This document shows positions 32,601-39,729 of a DNA stretch of 39,729 bases, one piece after another; position 1 is the first letter of the stretch; every line of letters starts with the position of its first letter. The translations under genes and the position numbers were made by a program. The DNA comes from Oligoflexia bacterium (GTDB lineage Bacteria > Bdellovibrionota > UBA1018), in contig CAIRTR010000116.1 in NCBI GenBank assembly GCA_903881565.1, forward strand, positions 1 to 39,729, written 5' to 3'. The notes below the pieces were generated by a model that worked only from the letters and a program-made list of their open reading frames with translations, had not been told where the DNA came from and did not search any database.

Positions 32601-33531
32601 GACCTCGGCGCCCCCGCAAGGCTCCCACCCACAATCAGAAGAACTCAGCATTAGTGCCTACTTACCCAAGCCCACGGGCTATGCCGACCTTCTTGATTGT
32701 CTGTCTCTTCTCTTTGAACATTCTACGGGCGCCTCTGCTAAAAATGCGTCGCCACCTTCGATCAGCACCCCGCAAGAGTCCCACAACGGCTTCAACCGCT
32801 CCGCACGCATCTTGATTGTCGAAGACAATGAAACCAACCAACAAGTCGCACTCGGAGTCCTGCAACTCCTCGGATTCAGTGCGGACGTTGCCCCCAATGG
32901 CAACGAGGCCCTCAAAGCTCTGGCAGCGCGGGATTATGATTTGGTCTTGATGGATGTGCATATGCCTAAAATGGACGGTTACGAAGCCACCCGGGTGATT
33001 CGTAACCCTCAATCGGTCGTCAAGAACCACCAGATCCCAATCATTGCGATGACCGCCAATGCCTTGGCGGGTGACCGCGAAAAGTGCCTGAAGGCTGGCA
33101 TGAATGACTACCTGGCGAAGCCTATCGAAGTGAAACGAGTCAAAAACAGCTTAGGTAAATGGCTCCCCCACCCTCCCGCCGTTGAGATTTTCGAACCTCA
33201 GTCACTGCTCATGCGAGTGCAGGGAGATCATGAGATCGCCAGACGCATTGTGGAGGTGTTTTTAAAGGACGCACCAGCACGGATCGAGGAACTGCGCGGG
33301 CACCTTTCCTCGGGCGATATCACGAATGCAGAAATCACCGCTCACGCGATCAAAGGCGCGGCCGCAGGCATTTCGGGCAGCCAAATGCGGGCGCTCGCAG
33401 AAAAAATGGAGCAATTGGCACACGCGGGTGATCGAGAGGGTGTGACAAGCCTTTTAACAGCTCTGCAAACCTCGCTTGGACAATTGCAGGAGCAAATTGA
33501 AAAATGGCGCGCACAAAGGACTGAAAAATGA
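29641..33531 (+). CDS. CHASE - PAS - PAS - kinase - REC - REC - HPt hybrid kinase
   Basis: 1296 residues, a complete phosphorelay in one chain. A membrane helix at about 21-40 is followed by an extracytoplasmic CHASE domain at about 80-240 ('QGLGFSLWINPEQK', 'AFGYDMYTESIRRQAL', 'GILMYVPVYRPG'), then a second helix at about 325-345. Two PAS domains lie at about 375-490 and 510-620. DHp His664 is in 'SNMSHEIRTPMNGVIGM', and the ATPase has 'NFVSNALKFTK', 'DTGIGIP' and 'GGTGLGLAI'. Receiver 1 has Asp958 ('LIDMQMPGMDG'), receiver 2 has Asp1105 ('LMDVHMPKMDG') and the HPt has His1235 ('AHAIKGAAAGI'). Its TGA overlaps the ATG of the next receiver gene, indicating that it is the direct partner. No ribosome binding site precedes ATG 29641, and a TATAAT sits only two bases upstream of it. 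Confidence 0.94.
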   Translation: MAIFKSPTHLSPEPSPRWNTLLPYLVLAVLLSITLLLWQRISLNAQLRSEARFVNETTGIQNQIIHRLNDHEKLLRAGVGLFNSVGEVNRTHWRQFVSALELDQNHPGIQGLGFSLWINPEQKEANIRKIRAEGFPEYAIKPAGERANYTSIIYLEPFNWRNQRAFGYDMYTESIRRQALDKSKDSGLSMITSKITLLQETEKEKQNGILMYVPVYRPGLSTDTIENRRAALIGFVYSPIRMSDFIYGTMKNLPNGIAFEISEETSATPDKTLFDSLIAEKITLPLGHTSHFKTVNKVDVFNGHPWIFSFKSLPAFEAAVKSDDSNVVLVSGLLLSFILSYLSFIGASDRRKVMSLVKTRTRELEASKTETQRQKAFLDNILNVLPDLVSYADADLRFQYANPAYEKWFDGESHPILGQPVQEVLGEAAFSKAKPFLEKALKGEKQEFQVTLPYLIKGEHIEKTVYAHYIPDLQADGSIRGVFTVVRDITELKRSEEAIKQLSARMSLATKAGGVGVWDYDIVNNHLEWDDQMFKLYGIEKNQFSGAYEAWRSGLHPEDSQRGDQEITAAITGEKEFNTEFRVVWQDHSIHHIRALALVQRDESGKALRMTGTNWDITERKQAEAELWKANSSLERATARANDLAVRADTANAAKSEFLANMSHEIRTPMNGVIGMTQLLLNTPLDKVQRRYAETARSSGEFLLELINDILDFSKNEAHKLNLESIDFDLHALLDGFALPFATHAHDKGLEFICAAAPETPTCLRGDPLRLRQILNNFVSNALKFTKQGEIAVRVRALEETDTPTEKSTLLRFSVRDTGIGIPSDRLALLFEKFSQVDSSTTRKYGGTGLGLAISKQLSEMMGGTVGVSSVEGGGSEFWFTARLLKQDSAAAHPAVVANLTGKHVLIVDDNHTNREVLMAQLAAWGIAAEEASDGPMALSEVLRAHDLKTPFDGVLIDMQMPGMDGLDLAKKIKSEVTLKGIPLVLMTSAPPQGSHPQSEELSISAYLPKPTGYADLLDCLSLLFEHSTGASAKNASPPSISTPQESHNGFNRSARILIVEDNETNQQVALGVLQLLGFSADVAPNGNEALKALAARDYDLVLMDVHMPKMDGYEATRVIRNPQSVVKNHQIPIIAMTANALAGDREKCLKAGMNDYLAKPIEVKRVKNSLGKWLPHPPAVEIFEPQSLLMRVQGDHEIARRIVEVFLKDAPARIEELRGHLSSGDITNAEITAHAIKGAAAGISGSQMRALAEKMEQLAHAGDREGVTSLLTALQTSLGQLQEQIEKWRAQRTEK

Positions 33532-34199
33532 ACAACCAAATCAAAATCCTCATCATAGACGACAATCAAGTGGCGCGCGAAATGGCAAGGATGATGCTGG
33601 AAAAGAACGGCTATCAGGTCATCGCCCTCAGTAGCGGGATCACTTGCAATGAAACGATTGCGGCGGAAAAACCAAATCTCGTACTCCTCGACATCATGAT
33701 GCCTGTTCTCAACGGCAAGCAGGTGCTGCAAAAAATTCGGGAAAAATACTCAGAGCTTCAAATACCCGTGATTATGGTGACTTCGCAATCAGATACCTCG
33801 GAGGTCGTGGAGTCCCTCAAACAGGGCGCCAATGACTACATCACAAAACCTATCCAATTCGACGTCGCATTGCGAAGGATTCAAACCCAATTAACGCTGG
33901 TGGAGATATCCGAAACCACTAAGCGCAAAACGGAGCTCGACGCCATCCAAGCCGCGGTGCGGACTTATAATCATGAAATCAATAACCCGCTCGCAGCGGC
34001 AATCTTCGTTTTGACGATGCTGAAAAAGCGGATGACTCAAGTTGAGGATCTTGCGGATGCCAATCAGCTGGAGAGCGCCCTTTGGAACATCTCGGAGCTT
34101 TTGAAGAAGACCACCCTTCTGTTAGAAGGAACTTCGCCAGAATACGAGAGTTATGTCGGCGAATCAAAAATGTTCAAACTCAAAGGTAAAGAGGGATAG
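33528..34199 (+). CDS. receiver protein with a lone DHp-like helix hairpin
   Basis: 223 residues; the ATG overlaps the preceding stop (ATGA). Residues 5-122 form an intact receiver: Asp11/Asp12, Asp55 in 'LVLLDIMMPVLNG', Thr85 and Lys107. Residues about 130-195 contain 'TYNHEINNPLAAAIFVLTML', which matches the DHp His motif of the 'HExNxPL' kinase class, with His149. The usual ATPase domain (N, G1 and G2 boxes) is absent; the protein ends about 75 residues after His149. It may act as a phosphorylated HPt-like shuttle, a dimeric scaffold, or be a kinase that lost its catalytic domain. The receiver is a clear paralogue of the one in the next gene. Position after the large hybrid kinase suggests it receives phosphate from that protein's HPt. 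Confidence 0.88.
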   Translation: MNNQIKILIIDDNQVAREMARMMLEKNGYQVIALSSGITCNETIAAEKPNLVLLDIMMPVLNGKQVLQKIREKYSELQIPVIMVTSQSDTSEVVESLKQGANDYITKPIQFDVALRRIQTQLTLVEISETTKRKTELDAIQAAVRTYNHEINNPLAAAIFVLTMLKKRMTQVEDLADANQLESALWNISELLKKTTLLLEGTSPEYESYVGESKMFKLKGKEG

Positions 34200-34202
34200 G
34201 CC

Positions 34203-35600
34203 ATGGGAAACATGAACAGGCATAGTAAAATCCTCATCATAGATGACAATCAAGTGGACCGTAAATTGATGAGGCTCATGCTGGAGAATGGGGGGTTTCA
34301 GGTCGTGGAGTTGAGTAGCGGTGAATCTTGCATTGAGACGATCGAGGCTGAAAATCCAAATCTAGTCTTGCTCGACATCTTGATGCCCGATATGAGCGGC
34401 AATGAAGTGTTGCGGATGATTAGGGAGAATCTCTCAGAGTCCGAAATCCCCGTCATTATGGTTACAGCCAAATCGGACACCTCGGATGTCGTCGCCTCGC
34501 TTAAATTGGGGGCAAGTGACTATCTGATCAAACCTTTTCAGTTCGATGTCGCGATCAAAATGATTCGGGCTCACTTAGGGATCGTCATTCCCTCAAATTT
34601 CGGCCCAAAGCAAACGCCCATCAATCGAGAATATGAGGCGATCAACCTCCATGAATTACTGACCAACCAGACCTTGGGATTTGACGTCTACCTGCATCTG
34701 CAGGAAAACATGAAGTACCTAAAATACATCAGGAGCGATGAGCTCATCACCGATGCCCAGATCGAGCGTCTGAAGTTGCGCAACGTAAGCGAATTGTTCG
34801 TGAAGGCGGACGATTTGCCTAAATTTAGGAGCCTTTTCAGCCGCTCCCTCGCCTCCAAACTTACGGACAAAACCCTGGACCCTGAGCAGAAGCTGGCGGT
34901 GGTGAAGAACGCCGCCAAGAATTTGCTTGAAAATGTGACTTCGATCAGTAGCGAGCAAGATTGCGCGCAGTGGTCAAATAATTGCGTGCACTTTACCAAA
35001 GTGATTGTCTCAGACCTGTGCCAGATGGATTTGACTACGGCCTATGAGAGCATGGAAAAACTACTCGCCTCGACCCCCACCTTGGTGACCCACTCCTTTG
35101 CGGTTAGCTCTCTTTCGGTTGTCCTGGGGATGGCGCTGGGCATTTTTGAATCAAAATCTCTGCAGGAGCTCTCAATGGGAGGACTGCTTCACGATCTGGG
35201 GATGGCGAAGCTCCCGCCCGAGCTCTTGGAAAAACACCTGCTGATGCAGGAGATGACGGCAGACGAGTTGAAGATATTTCACAAACATCCTGCCCTGGGT
35301 GTCGAAAATATCGTCAAGGTTTCCAAGACGCCCATCATCACCGACAACGTAATCAACATCATTCTCGAGCACCACGAATGCGCCGACGGCTCGGGATTTC
35401 CAGCGGGGTTGCCTTCATTGCGGCAGTCCTATCTGGTAAAGATCGCTTCGGTGGCAGATCAATTGTCGCTTGAGCTCTCAAAGTACAACGCCTTCGGAGG
35501 TGACATAAAATCCATCCTTTTAAGTATCTTGAAAAAACAGGAGACCGGCCAGAAGAAGTTAGACACCAAAATCTTGAAACAACTTTTGGACGCCCTCTGA
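34203..35600 (+). CDS. receiver - HD-GYP-like response regulator (probable c-di-GMP phosphodiesterase)
   Basis: 465 residues. Receiver residues are Asp14/Asp15, Asp57 in 'LVLLDILMPDMSG', Thr87 and Lys109. A middle domain at about 145-270 ('DVYLHLQENMKYLKYIRSD', 'RNVSELFVKADD') resembles the N-terminal partner of HD-GYP proteins. The HD domain at about 290-460 has His296 ('THSFAVS'), His329/Asp330 ('LLHDLGMAKLP'), 'FHKHPALG' with His361, 'HHECADGSGFP' at 389-399, and Asp418 ('VADQL'). The GYP triplet is GFP here, a conservative change, so c-di-GMP hydrolysis remains likely though unproven. Its start lies three bases after the preceding stop and its stop one base before the next ATG, so it is central to the operon. 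Phosphorylation would adjust c-di-GMP levels. Confidence 0.88.
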   Translation: MGNMNRHSKILIIDDNQVDRKLMRLMLENGGFQVVELSSGESCIETIEAENPNLVLLDILMPDMSGNEVLRMIRENLSESEIPVIMVTAKSDTSDVVASLKLGASDYLIKPFQFDVAIKMIRAHLGIVIPSNFGPKQTPINREYEAINLHELLTNQTLGFDVYLHLQENMKYLKYIRSDELITDAQIERLKLRNVSELFVKADDLPKFRSLFSRSLASKLTDKTLDPEQKLAVVKNAAKNLLENVTSISSEQDCAQWSNNCVHFTKVIVSDLCQMDLTTAYESMEKLLASTPTLVTHSFAVSSLSVVLGMALGIFESKSLQELSMGGLLHDLGMAKLPPELLEKHLLMQEMTADELKIFHKHPALGVENIVKVSKTPIITDNVINIILEHHECADGSGFPAGLPSLRQSYLVKIASVADQLSLELSKYNAFGGDIKSILLSILKKQETGQKKLDTKILKQLLDAL

Positions 35601-35601
35601 G

Positions 35602-36951
35602 ATGGAAAACAAGAGCGCCCAAGAGGCGCCTAATTCAAACGACGCAGATGAGGTCAGCACCTACGAACTCAAGGAGATGCTGGCCTCCATGAATGCCCTC
35701 GTTGATATCCTTGGCGAGTCGGTTAAACAAAAAGACACGCTGCCGCTTTGGTCCGCGACTTTTGCTCGCTTCTGCGAGTACCTCGAACCGGACCATGCGA
35801 TCTGTATGCTCAAAAAGGGTGAAGAACTCCAGAGCGTCGCTTCGTACGGCTTTGAAGGCGAATCCCCGCCTTGTGCGCAAATTCAAAAGGCCAGTGATTC
35901 GTTGGCCTGGTGGGTTCATGATATTGGCTCATCGCTTATTGTTCCAAACATCTTGAGCGATCACAGATTTAAGAGTAACGAGATGTTCGAGGTTAAGGAA
36001 AACACGCGTATTATCGGCAAAGTGGTCGGCAACGGTCAGGAGGTCTACGGCATTTTCCTCTTCTTCTTCTATGCCGCGAGGGTGACGCTGCCGCAATTGC
36101 ATGGGACCCTGGACAAACTCTGTAAACTTTTGGCGATTGTCGCGCCCCAGTTATTCACGAAAATTAACACGATCGAAACCGCGAAAAGACTAGCCGCGGA
36201 AACGCAGATGCAGCTTTTTCAGTCCCAAAAGCTGGCGGCGTTAGGCGAGATGCTTGCCAGTATGGCCCACGAGATGAATCAGCCGTTAGCAGGGATCTCC
36301 CTCACGGTGCAGATGATCGAATTGCTAAAATCCCGGAACATGTTAACCGACGTCACGCTTGCAGACATGCTTCAGAAGATAACCGCCTCCGTCGAGCGGT
36401 GTGACAAAGTCGTCAAACATGTTCGAGCCTATGCAAGGCAAGACGATGAAAAAAGTGGGCGCTTTTGTGTCGATTCGACGATTGAGTCCGCGCTTATCCT
36501 TATGGGAGAATCTCTTCGTATCCAAGGCATTGAGGTTTCCAAAACCCTTAACGCACCTGACATCCAGGTCAGTGGTTACTCCTCACAACTAGAGCAGGTC
36601 TGGATCAATATGCTCGGGAACTCCCGTGACGCGCTGGATGAAATGGACGTTGAGTCAAAAACCGTGCATATCCCTTACGCCAAGAAGCTCACAATCAGTT
36701 CTAAAGTAGAGGGTGACCGTATCCTCGTTGAGATTGCGGATAACGGCATTGGCATGACGGAAGAGATAAGAAAAAAAACGTTTGAGCCGTTCTTCACAAC
36801 CAAGCCGGTCGGTAAAGGAACAGGACTTGGCATGACCATCCTTTATGGGATTCTAAAAGTCCATGACGCAGAAATTGATATTCAAAGTGAGCCCAAAAAA
36901 GGCACGACGATCACGGTGAGGATCCCGCTGCTCCCGAAAATGCCGGAATAA
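35602..36951 (+). CDS. cytoplasmic GAF-like histidine kinase
   Basis: 449 residues beginning one base after the previous stop, without its own ribosome binding site. No membrane helix is convincing. Residues about 30-190 look like a degenerate GAF domain ('[19 protein letters not shown]', '[13 protein letters not shown]', '[18 protein letters not shown]'). A coiled coil links it to the DHp '[20 protein letters not shown]' with His223. The ATPase has '[12 protein letters not shown]', 'DNGIGMTE', '[18 protein letters not shown]' and ends with '[14 protein letters not shown]'. No receiver is attached. Its DHp and ATPase DNA is strikingly similar to the partial kinase at 38217 (see the repeat at 36262). 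It probably feeds the receiver proteins encoded just upstream. Confidence 0.92.
   Translation: MENKSAQEAPNSNDADEVSTYELKEMLASMNALVDILGESVKQKDTLPLWSATFARFCEYLEPDHAICMLKKGEELQSVASYGFEGESPPCAQIQKASDSLAWWVHDIGSSLIVPNILSDHRFKSNEMFEVKENTRIIGKVVGNGQEVYGIFLFFFYAARVTLPQLHGTLDKLCKLLAIVAPQLFTKINTIETAKRLAAETQMQLFQSQKLAALGEMLASMAHEMNQPLAGISLTVQMIELLKSRNMLTDVTLADMLQKITASVERCDKVVKHVRAYARQDDEKSGRFCVDSTIESALILMGESLRIQGIEVSKTLNAPDIQVSGYSSQLEQVWINMLGNSRDALDEMDVESKTVHIPYAKKLTISSKVEGDRILVEIADNGIGMTEEIRKKTFEPFFTTKPVGKGTGLGMTILYGILKVHDAEIDIQSEPKKGTTITVRIPLLPKMPE
36262..36320 (+). repeat. near-identical DHp-coding segment shared with 39444-39502
   Basis: Bases 36262-36320 match 39444-39502 with four mismatches in 59, and 36502-36547 match 39684-39729 with three mismatches in 46, continuing beyond the window edge. 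Both lie in kinase coding sequence around the phosphorylated His and the ATPase start. Most mismatches are synonymous, indicating recent duplication or gene conversion between neighbouring kinase genes. Confidence 0.9.
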
Positions 36952-37050
36952 AACTCAAGCTGTTTTGTGTTGAGCCACTGCAGCTGCCCTAAAGAAAATA
37001 GAGAAACAATGTAGATTTGGCCTGATGTGTCCGATATGCTATTTGTGAAC

Positions 37051-38220
37051 ATGGAGACGAACAACGCCGCCAGCAAAATTCTCGTGATTGACGATGACCA
37101 ACTGATTCGCGAAACGTTAGTCAGTTTCCTGCAAATTTATGGCTACGAAGTCGCGAGCGCCGAAGACGGCCAGAGCGGTCTGGAGATTTTCGCCAAATTT
37201 TCACCCTGCGTGGTGGTCTCCGATATCCGGATGCCCAAAATGGACGGGATCGAGATTCTAAAAAGAATCAAAGAAACCTCGCCTGAGACCGGCGTGATTC
37301 TGCTTACCGGCCACGGGAGCATGAATTCGACGATTGAGGCGATGCAACTGGGCGCCTTCGATTATATCACCAAACCGCTTGACCACAAAAAGCTGGAGAT
37401 CTCCATACGGCATAATATCGCTCTTCAGCAAATCAGACGGGAACGGGAACTGTTGCAGGCTCAATTATTTGAGTCTGAAAAACGCGCCTCTTTAAGCACT
37501 TTTGCGGCCGGCACCGCGCACGAAATCAATAGCCCCTTGGCAGTCGTCATGGCCTATATCGGGCAGGTCCAGGAGATCTTAAACGGATTTCAAAAAGTTC
37601 AAGTCGTCGATTTCGAAAAGATGGGTGAAGCCATTAACTACCTTGGCACGACTGAGAAGTCTGCCACCCGCGTGCAAACCATTGTCAGAAGCCTGCTGGC
37701 ATTTACCGGCCAATTGATGAGTTCGGACTGGGGCGCGACGAATCCTAATGACGTGATCAAGAACGCGTCGGCTTTTCTCAAAAATGGGCTCGAAAAATTC
37801 GGCATTACCACGACTTTGAAACTTGAAGAGGGTCTCCCTCCCATCTGGGCAAGCGCCCCTCAGTTAGAAAGCGTATTTTTGGCCCTGCTCTCTAACAGCC
37901 AGGATGCCTTTGAAGCCTTAAAAGAGAAGGCAAAAATAAATCCCCATTGTCAAATCACGATCTCCACTTCTCGCCATGCTGACGGGGGCGTGCAGATCAT
38001 TTACAGTGATACCGCAGGCGGCATGAATCCAGAAACCGCACAAAAGATTTTCAATCCCTTCTTTACGACCAAAGATCTGGGACGTGGCAAGGGGCTAGGC
38101 ATGTCGGTTTCCTTAGGGGTGGTCCAAAGCCACAAAGGCACGATCACGGTCGAAAGCGCGCTTGATAAAGGGACCTCGTTTACCCTCACTTTTCCCGCTC
38201 ATATGGACAAAGGAGGATGA
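37051..38220 (+). CDS. receiver - histidine kinase (N-terminal receiver)
   Basis: 389 residues from ATG 37051; a GTG at 37027 would add eight residues. The receiver (about 8-122) has Asp14-16, Asp58 in '[13 protein letters not shown]', Thr86 and Lys108 in 'DYITKP'. A coiled coil at about 122-145 leads to the DHp '[20 protein letters not shown]' with His157. The ATPase has '[13 protein letters not shown]', a G1 box reading 'SDTAGGM' in which the first Gly of DxGxG is Ala, and a good G2 '[10 protein letters not shown]'. A receiver before a kinase module is typical of relay proteins that are themselves switched by phosphorylation, so this one probably integrates signal from another kinase in the island. 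The next kinase starts inside its stop (ATGA at 38217-38220). Confidence 0.9.
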   Translation: METNNAASKILVIDDDQLIRETLVSFLQIYGYEVASAEDGQSGLEIFAKFSPCVVVSDIRMPKMDGIEILKRIKETSPETGVILLTGHGSMNSTIEAMQLGAFDYITKPLDHKKLEISIRHNIALQQIRRERELLQAQLFESEKRASLSTFAAGTAHEINSPLAVVMAYIGQVQEILNGFQKVQVVDFEKMGEAINYLGTTEKSATRVQTIVRSLLAFTGQLMSSDWGATNPNDVIKNASAFLKNGLEKFGITTTLKLEEGLPPIWASAPQLESVFLALLSNSQDAFEALKEKAKINPHCQITISTSRHADGGVQIIYSDTAGGMNPETAQKIFNPFFTTKDLGRGKGLGMSVSLGVVQSHKGTITVESALDKGTSFTLTFPAHMDKGG

Positions 38221-39729
38221 AAACCGTCACTCTCTTTAGCTGGGCAAAAAAGCGGCTCAGGGAGTTGATCATAACCCCAAGATCGCGCCTTTATCACGGG
38301 CTCGGGGCAACTGTGCCCCTCCTCCTTGCCTTTGTCTTAATCAAGATTAGTCCCGGTTCTTTTCATAATCCCGAACTTTTCCAGTACATTATCATAGCCT
38401 CGATCCTCTCCGCGCTTTTTGGCAGTTTTCTTCCTAGCATTTTTGCGGCGATAACAGCGGGCGTTGTTTTCGAATTGCTGGCCAGCGCAACACCTGCCCA
38501 AATCTTCGCCCATCCAGGCGACTATTTTAGGCTAGGTCTTTTCATTTTAACTCCAACCTTAGTCAGCTTCATCCTCTCAGCGCTAAAAGATTCTTTCGCC
38601 CACGAACTTGCCGGTACTGAAGCCCTGGTAAGGCTCGCAAGTATCGTCAGGAGCTCCACTGATGCTATTGTAACTGTAAACAAAACGGGCATCATTCAGG
38701 ACTGGAACGCAGGAGCTGAGCGAACATTTGGTTATACGCCTCAAGAGATCATCGGCCAATCAATGATGGTTCTGATCCCCACCAATCAACAGGCAGAAGA
38801 ACAAAATATTCTGGAAACTATCCAAAAAGGTATTCGTGTCGAACACTTCGAAACCCTGCGACTCCATAAGGATCAAAGCCTGGTTAATGTGTCCGTTACC
38901 GCTTCGGAGATATTTGATCACGAAGGCAAATCCTTTGGGATTTCGAAGATCCTGCGCGACATCACCGAGCGCAAAAAAAACGAAGAAGCCCTCCGGCATT
39001 TAAATTGGCAATATGAAAATGCGGAGACGCTTGGGAACTTCGGGAGTTGGGAACGCAATATTCTGACCGGGCAAATGAGCTGGTCAAAAGGCGCACTTGC
39101 AATTTTTGGTCTCGATCCCCAGACAACGAGTCTGAACTTTGAGATATTTTTCAAAATGATCATTTTCGAAGACCGGGATCTCATCACGCAAGCCCTGAAC
39201 ACTGCGTTCGCAAGCCGCTCTAATTATGACGTTGAATATAGACTTCTCAGGCAAGACGGCGCAATCAGAATCGTTCGCGCCATTGGAGCCACTACTTACG
39301 ACCCCGTGGGGAACCCTGTCCGAATCGCCGGCAGCATGCAGGACGTGACTGACGCTCGAGAGCACGCGCGGGAGTTGGCCAAGTCGCAGAGCCTGCTTTT
39401 CCAAACAGCGAAGCTGGCGACCCTGGGGGAGATGTCTGCCGGCATGGCCCACGAGATGAATCAACCGTTGGCAGGGATCTCACTCACCGTGCAGATGATC
39501 GAAGTGATGAAGGCTCGAAACCTGCTAACCGACAGTGAGCTTGAAGGCCATCTCAAGAAGATTAACGAATGTGTAAAGCGCTGTGATAAGGTTGTCAAAC
39601 ATGTTCGGGCCTTTGCAAGACAGGAGCACATAGAATTTGACAGCATCTCGGTCGATTCAACCATCGAAAATGCGTTTATGCTCATGGGAGAGTCTCTGCG
39701 TATCCAAGGCATTGAGTTTTCCAAAACCC
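38217..39729 (+). CDS. membrane PAS - PAS histidine kinase, 3' end outside the window
   Basis: At least 504 residues; the frame is open to the window edge. ATG 38217 overlaps the previous TGA, and a perfect AGGAGG (38211-38216) touches it with no spacer, so initiation probably relies on coupling. Residues about 30-125 contain four hydrophobic helices resembling the DUF4118 sensor of KdpD-type kinases ('[12 protein letters not shown]', '[19 protein letters not shown]', '[15 protein letters not shown]'). Two PAS domains follow at about 138-260 ('[16 protein letters not shown]', '[10 protein letters not shown]') and 265-380 ('[10 protein letters not shown]', '[11 protein letters not shown]'). 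The DHp is '[20 protein letters not shown]' with His412. The window cuts the ATPase domain. The DHp DNA is nearly the same as in the kinase at 35602. Confidence 0.9.
   Translation, partial: MKTVTLFSWAKKRLRELIITPRSRLYHGLGATVPLLLAFVLIKISPGSFHNPELFQYIIIASILSALFGSFLPSIFAAITAGVVFELLASATPAQIFAHPGDYFRLGLFILTPTLVSFILSALKDSFAHELAGTEALVRLASIVRSSTDAIVTVNKTGIIQDWNAGAERTFGYTPQEIIGQSMMVLIPTNQQAEEQNILETIQKGIRVEHFETLRLHKDQSLVNVSVTASEIFDHEGKSFGISKILRDITERKKNEEALRHLNWQYENAETLGNFGSWERNILTGQMSWSKGALAIFGLDPQTTSLNFEIFFKMIIFEDRDLITQALNTAFASRSNYDVEYRLLRQDGAIRIVRAIGATTYDPVGNPVRIAGSMQDVTDAREHARELAKSQSLLFQTAKLATLGEMSAGMAHEMNQPLAGISLTVQMIEVMKARNLLTDSELEGHLKKINECVKRCDKVVKHVRAFARQEHIEFDSISVDSTIENAFMLMGESLRIQGIEFSKT

Overview
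The window looks like chromosomal DNA of a Gram-negative bacterium. It has many Sec-type signal peptides, lipoprotein signals, predicted outer-membrane beta-barrel proteins and an unusually high density of two-component signalling genes. Gene style (FecR/TPR/barrel cluster, HNH protein, multi-domain hybrid kinases, secreted peptidases) would fit Bdellovibrionota or a related deltaproteobacterial-type lineage, but that placement is inference. No rRNA, tRNA, CRISPR array or intact insertion sequence was seen.

Layout. 1-1640 is eroded accessory DNA: a DUF2779 (PD-(D/E)XK-like) remnant with an in-frame stop, a possible AbiEi-type antitoxin remnant, and two unrecognised ORFs. 1871-3743 is a promoter plus two coupled genes for secreted proteins; the first carries a His-Gly / Cys layout typical of clan CD (caspase/legumain-like) cysteine peptidases. 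3751-3802 is a 52-nt diverged copy of part of the gene at 5680-6849. 3858-5594 is radD. 5680-9671 holds an HPt-receiver-receiver protein and a convergent MASE1 hybrid kinase. 9878-10807 encodes a J-domain-like protein, and a perfect 14-bp inverted repeat sits between the two divergent genes. 11084-13681 is a lipoprotein zinc metalloprotease. 13741-17273 is a two-gene DNA-processing operon: a ligase-associated MBL exonuclease and a nuclease-XPD helicase fusion. 17515-19196 is an exported barrel-like protein that may be split by a frameshift. 23432-19200 (minus strand) is a four-gene envelope operon: barrel, TPR-barrel, FecR-domain protein and lipoprotein. 26638-23480 pairs a membrane hybrid kinase with a small HExxH protein, and 27760-26777 is an HNH endonuclease-like gene.

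28197 to the right end is a signalling island. It holds five histidine kinases, one of them cut by the window edge, plus a receiver protein with a lone DHp-like segment and a receiver/HD-GYP-like protein. Many are overlapping or nearly abutting. Three kinases share almost the same DHp/ATPase module behind different sensors (PilJ-like, GAF-like, DUF4118-like plus PAS), with DNA similarity high enough to indicate recent duplication or gene conversion. Together with the large CHASE-PAS-kinase-REC-REC-HPt protein this suggests a multi-input phosphorelay that includes c-di-GMP turnover.

A recurrent regulatory feature is a -10 element only 6-12 nt from the start codon for at least seven genes, without a well-placed ribosome binding site. 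Leaderless or near-leaderless mRNAs therefore appear common here.
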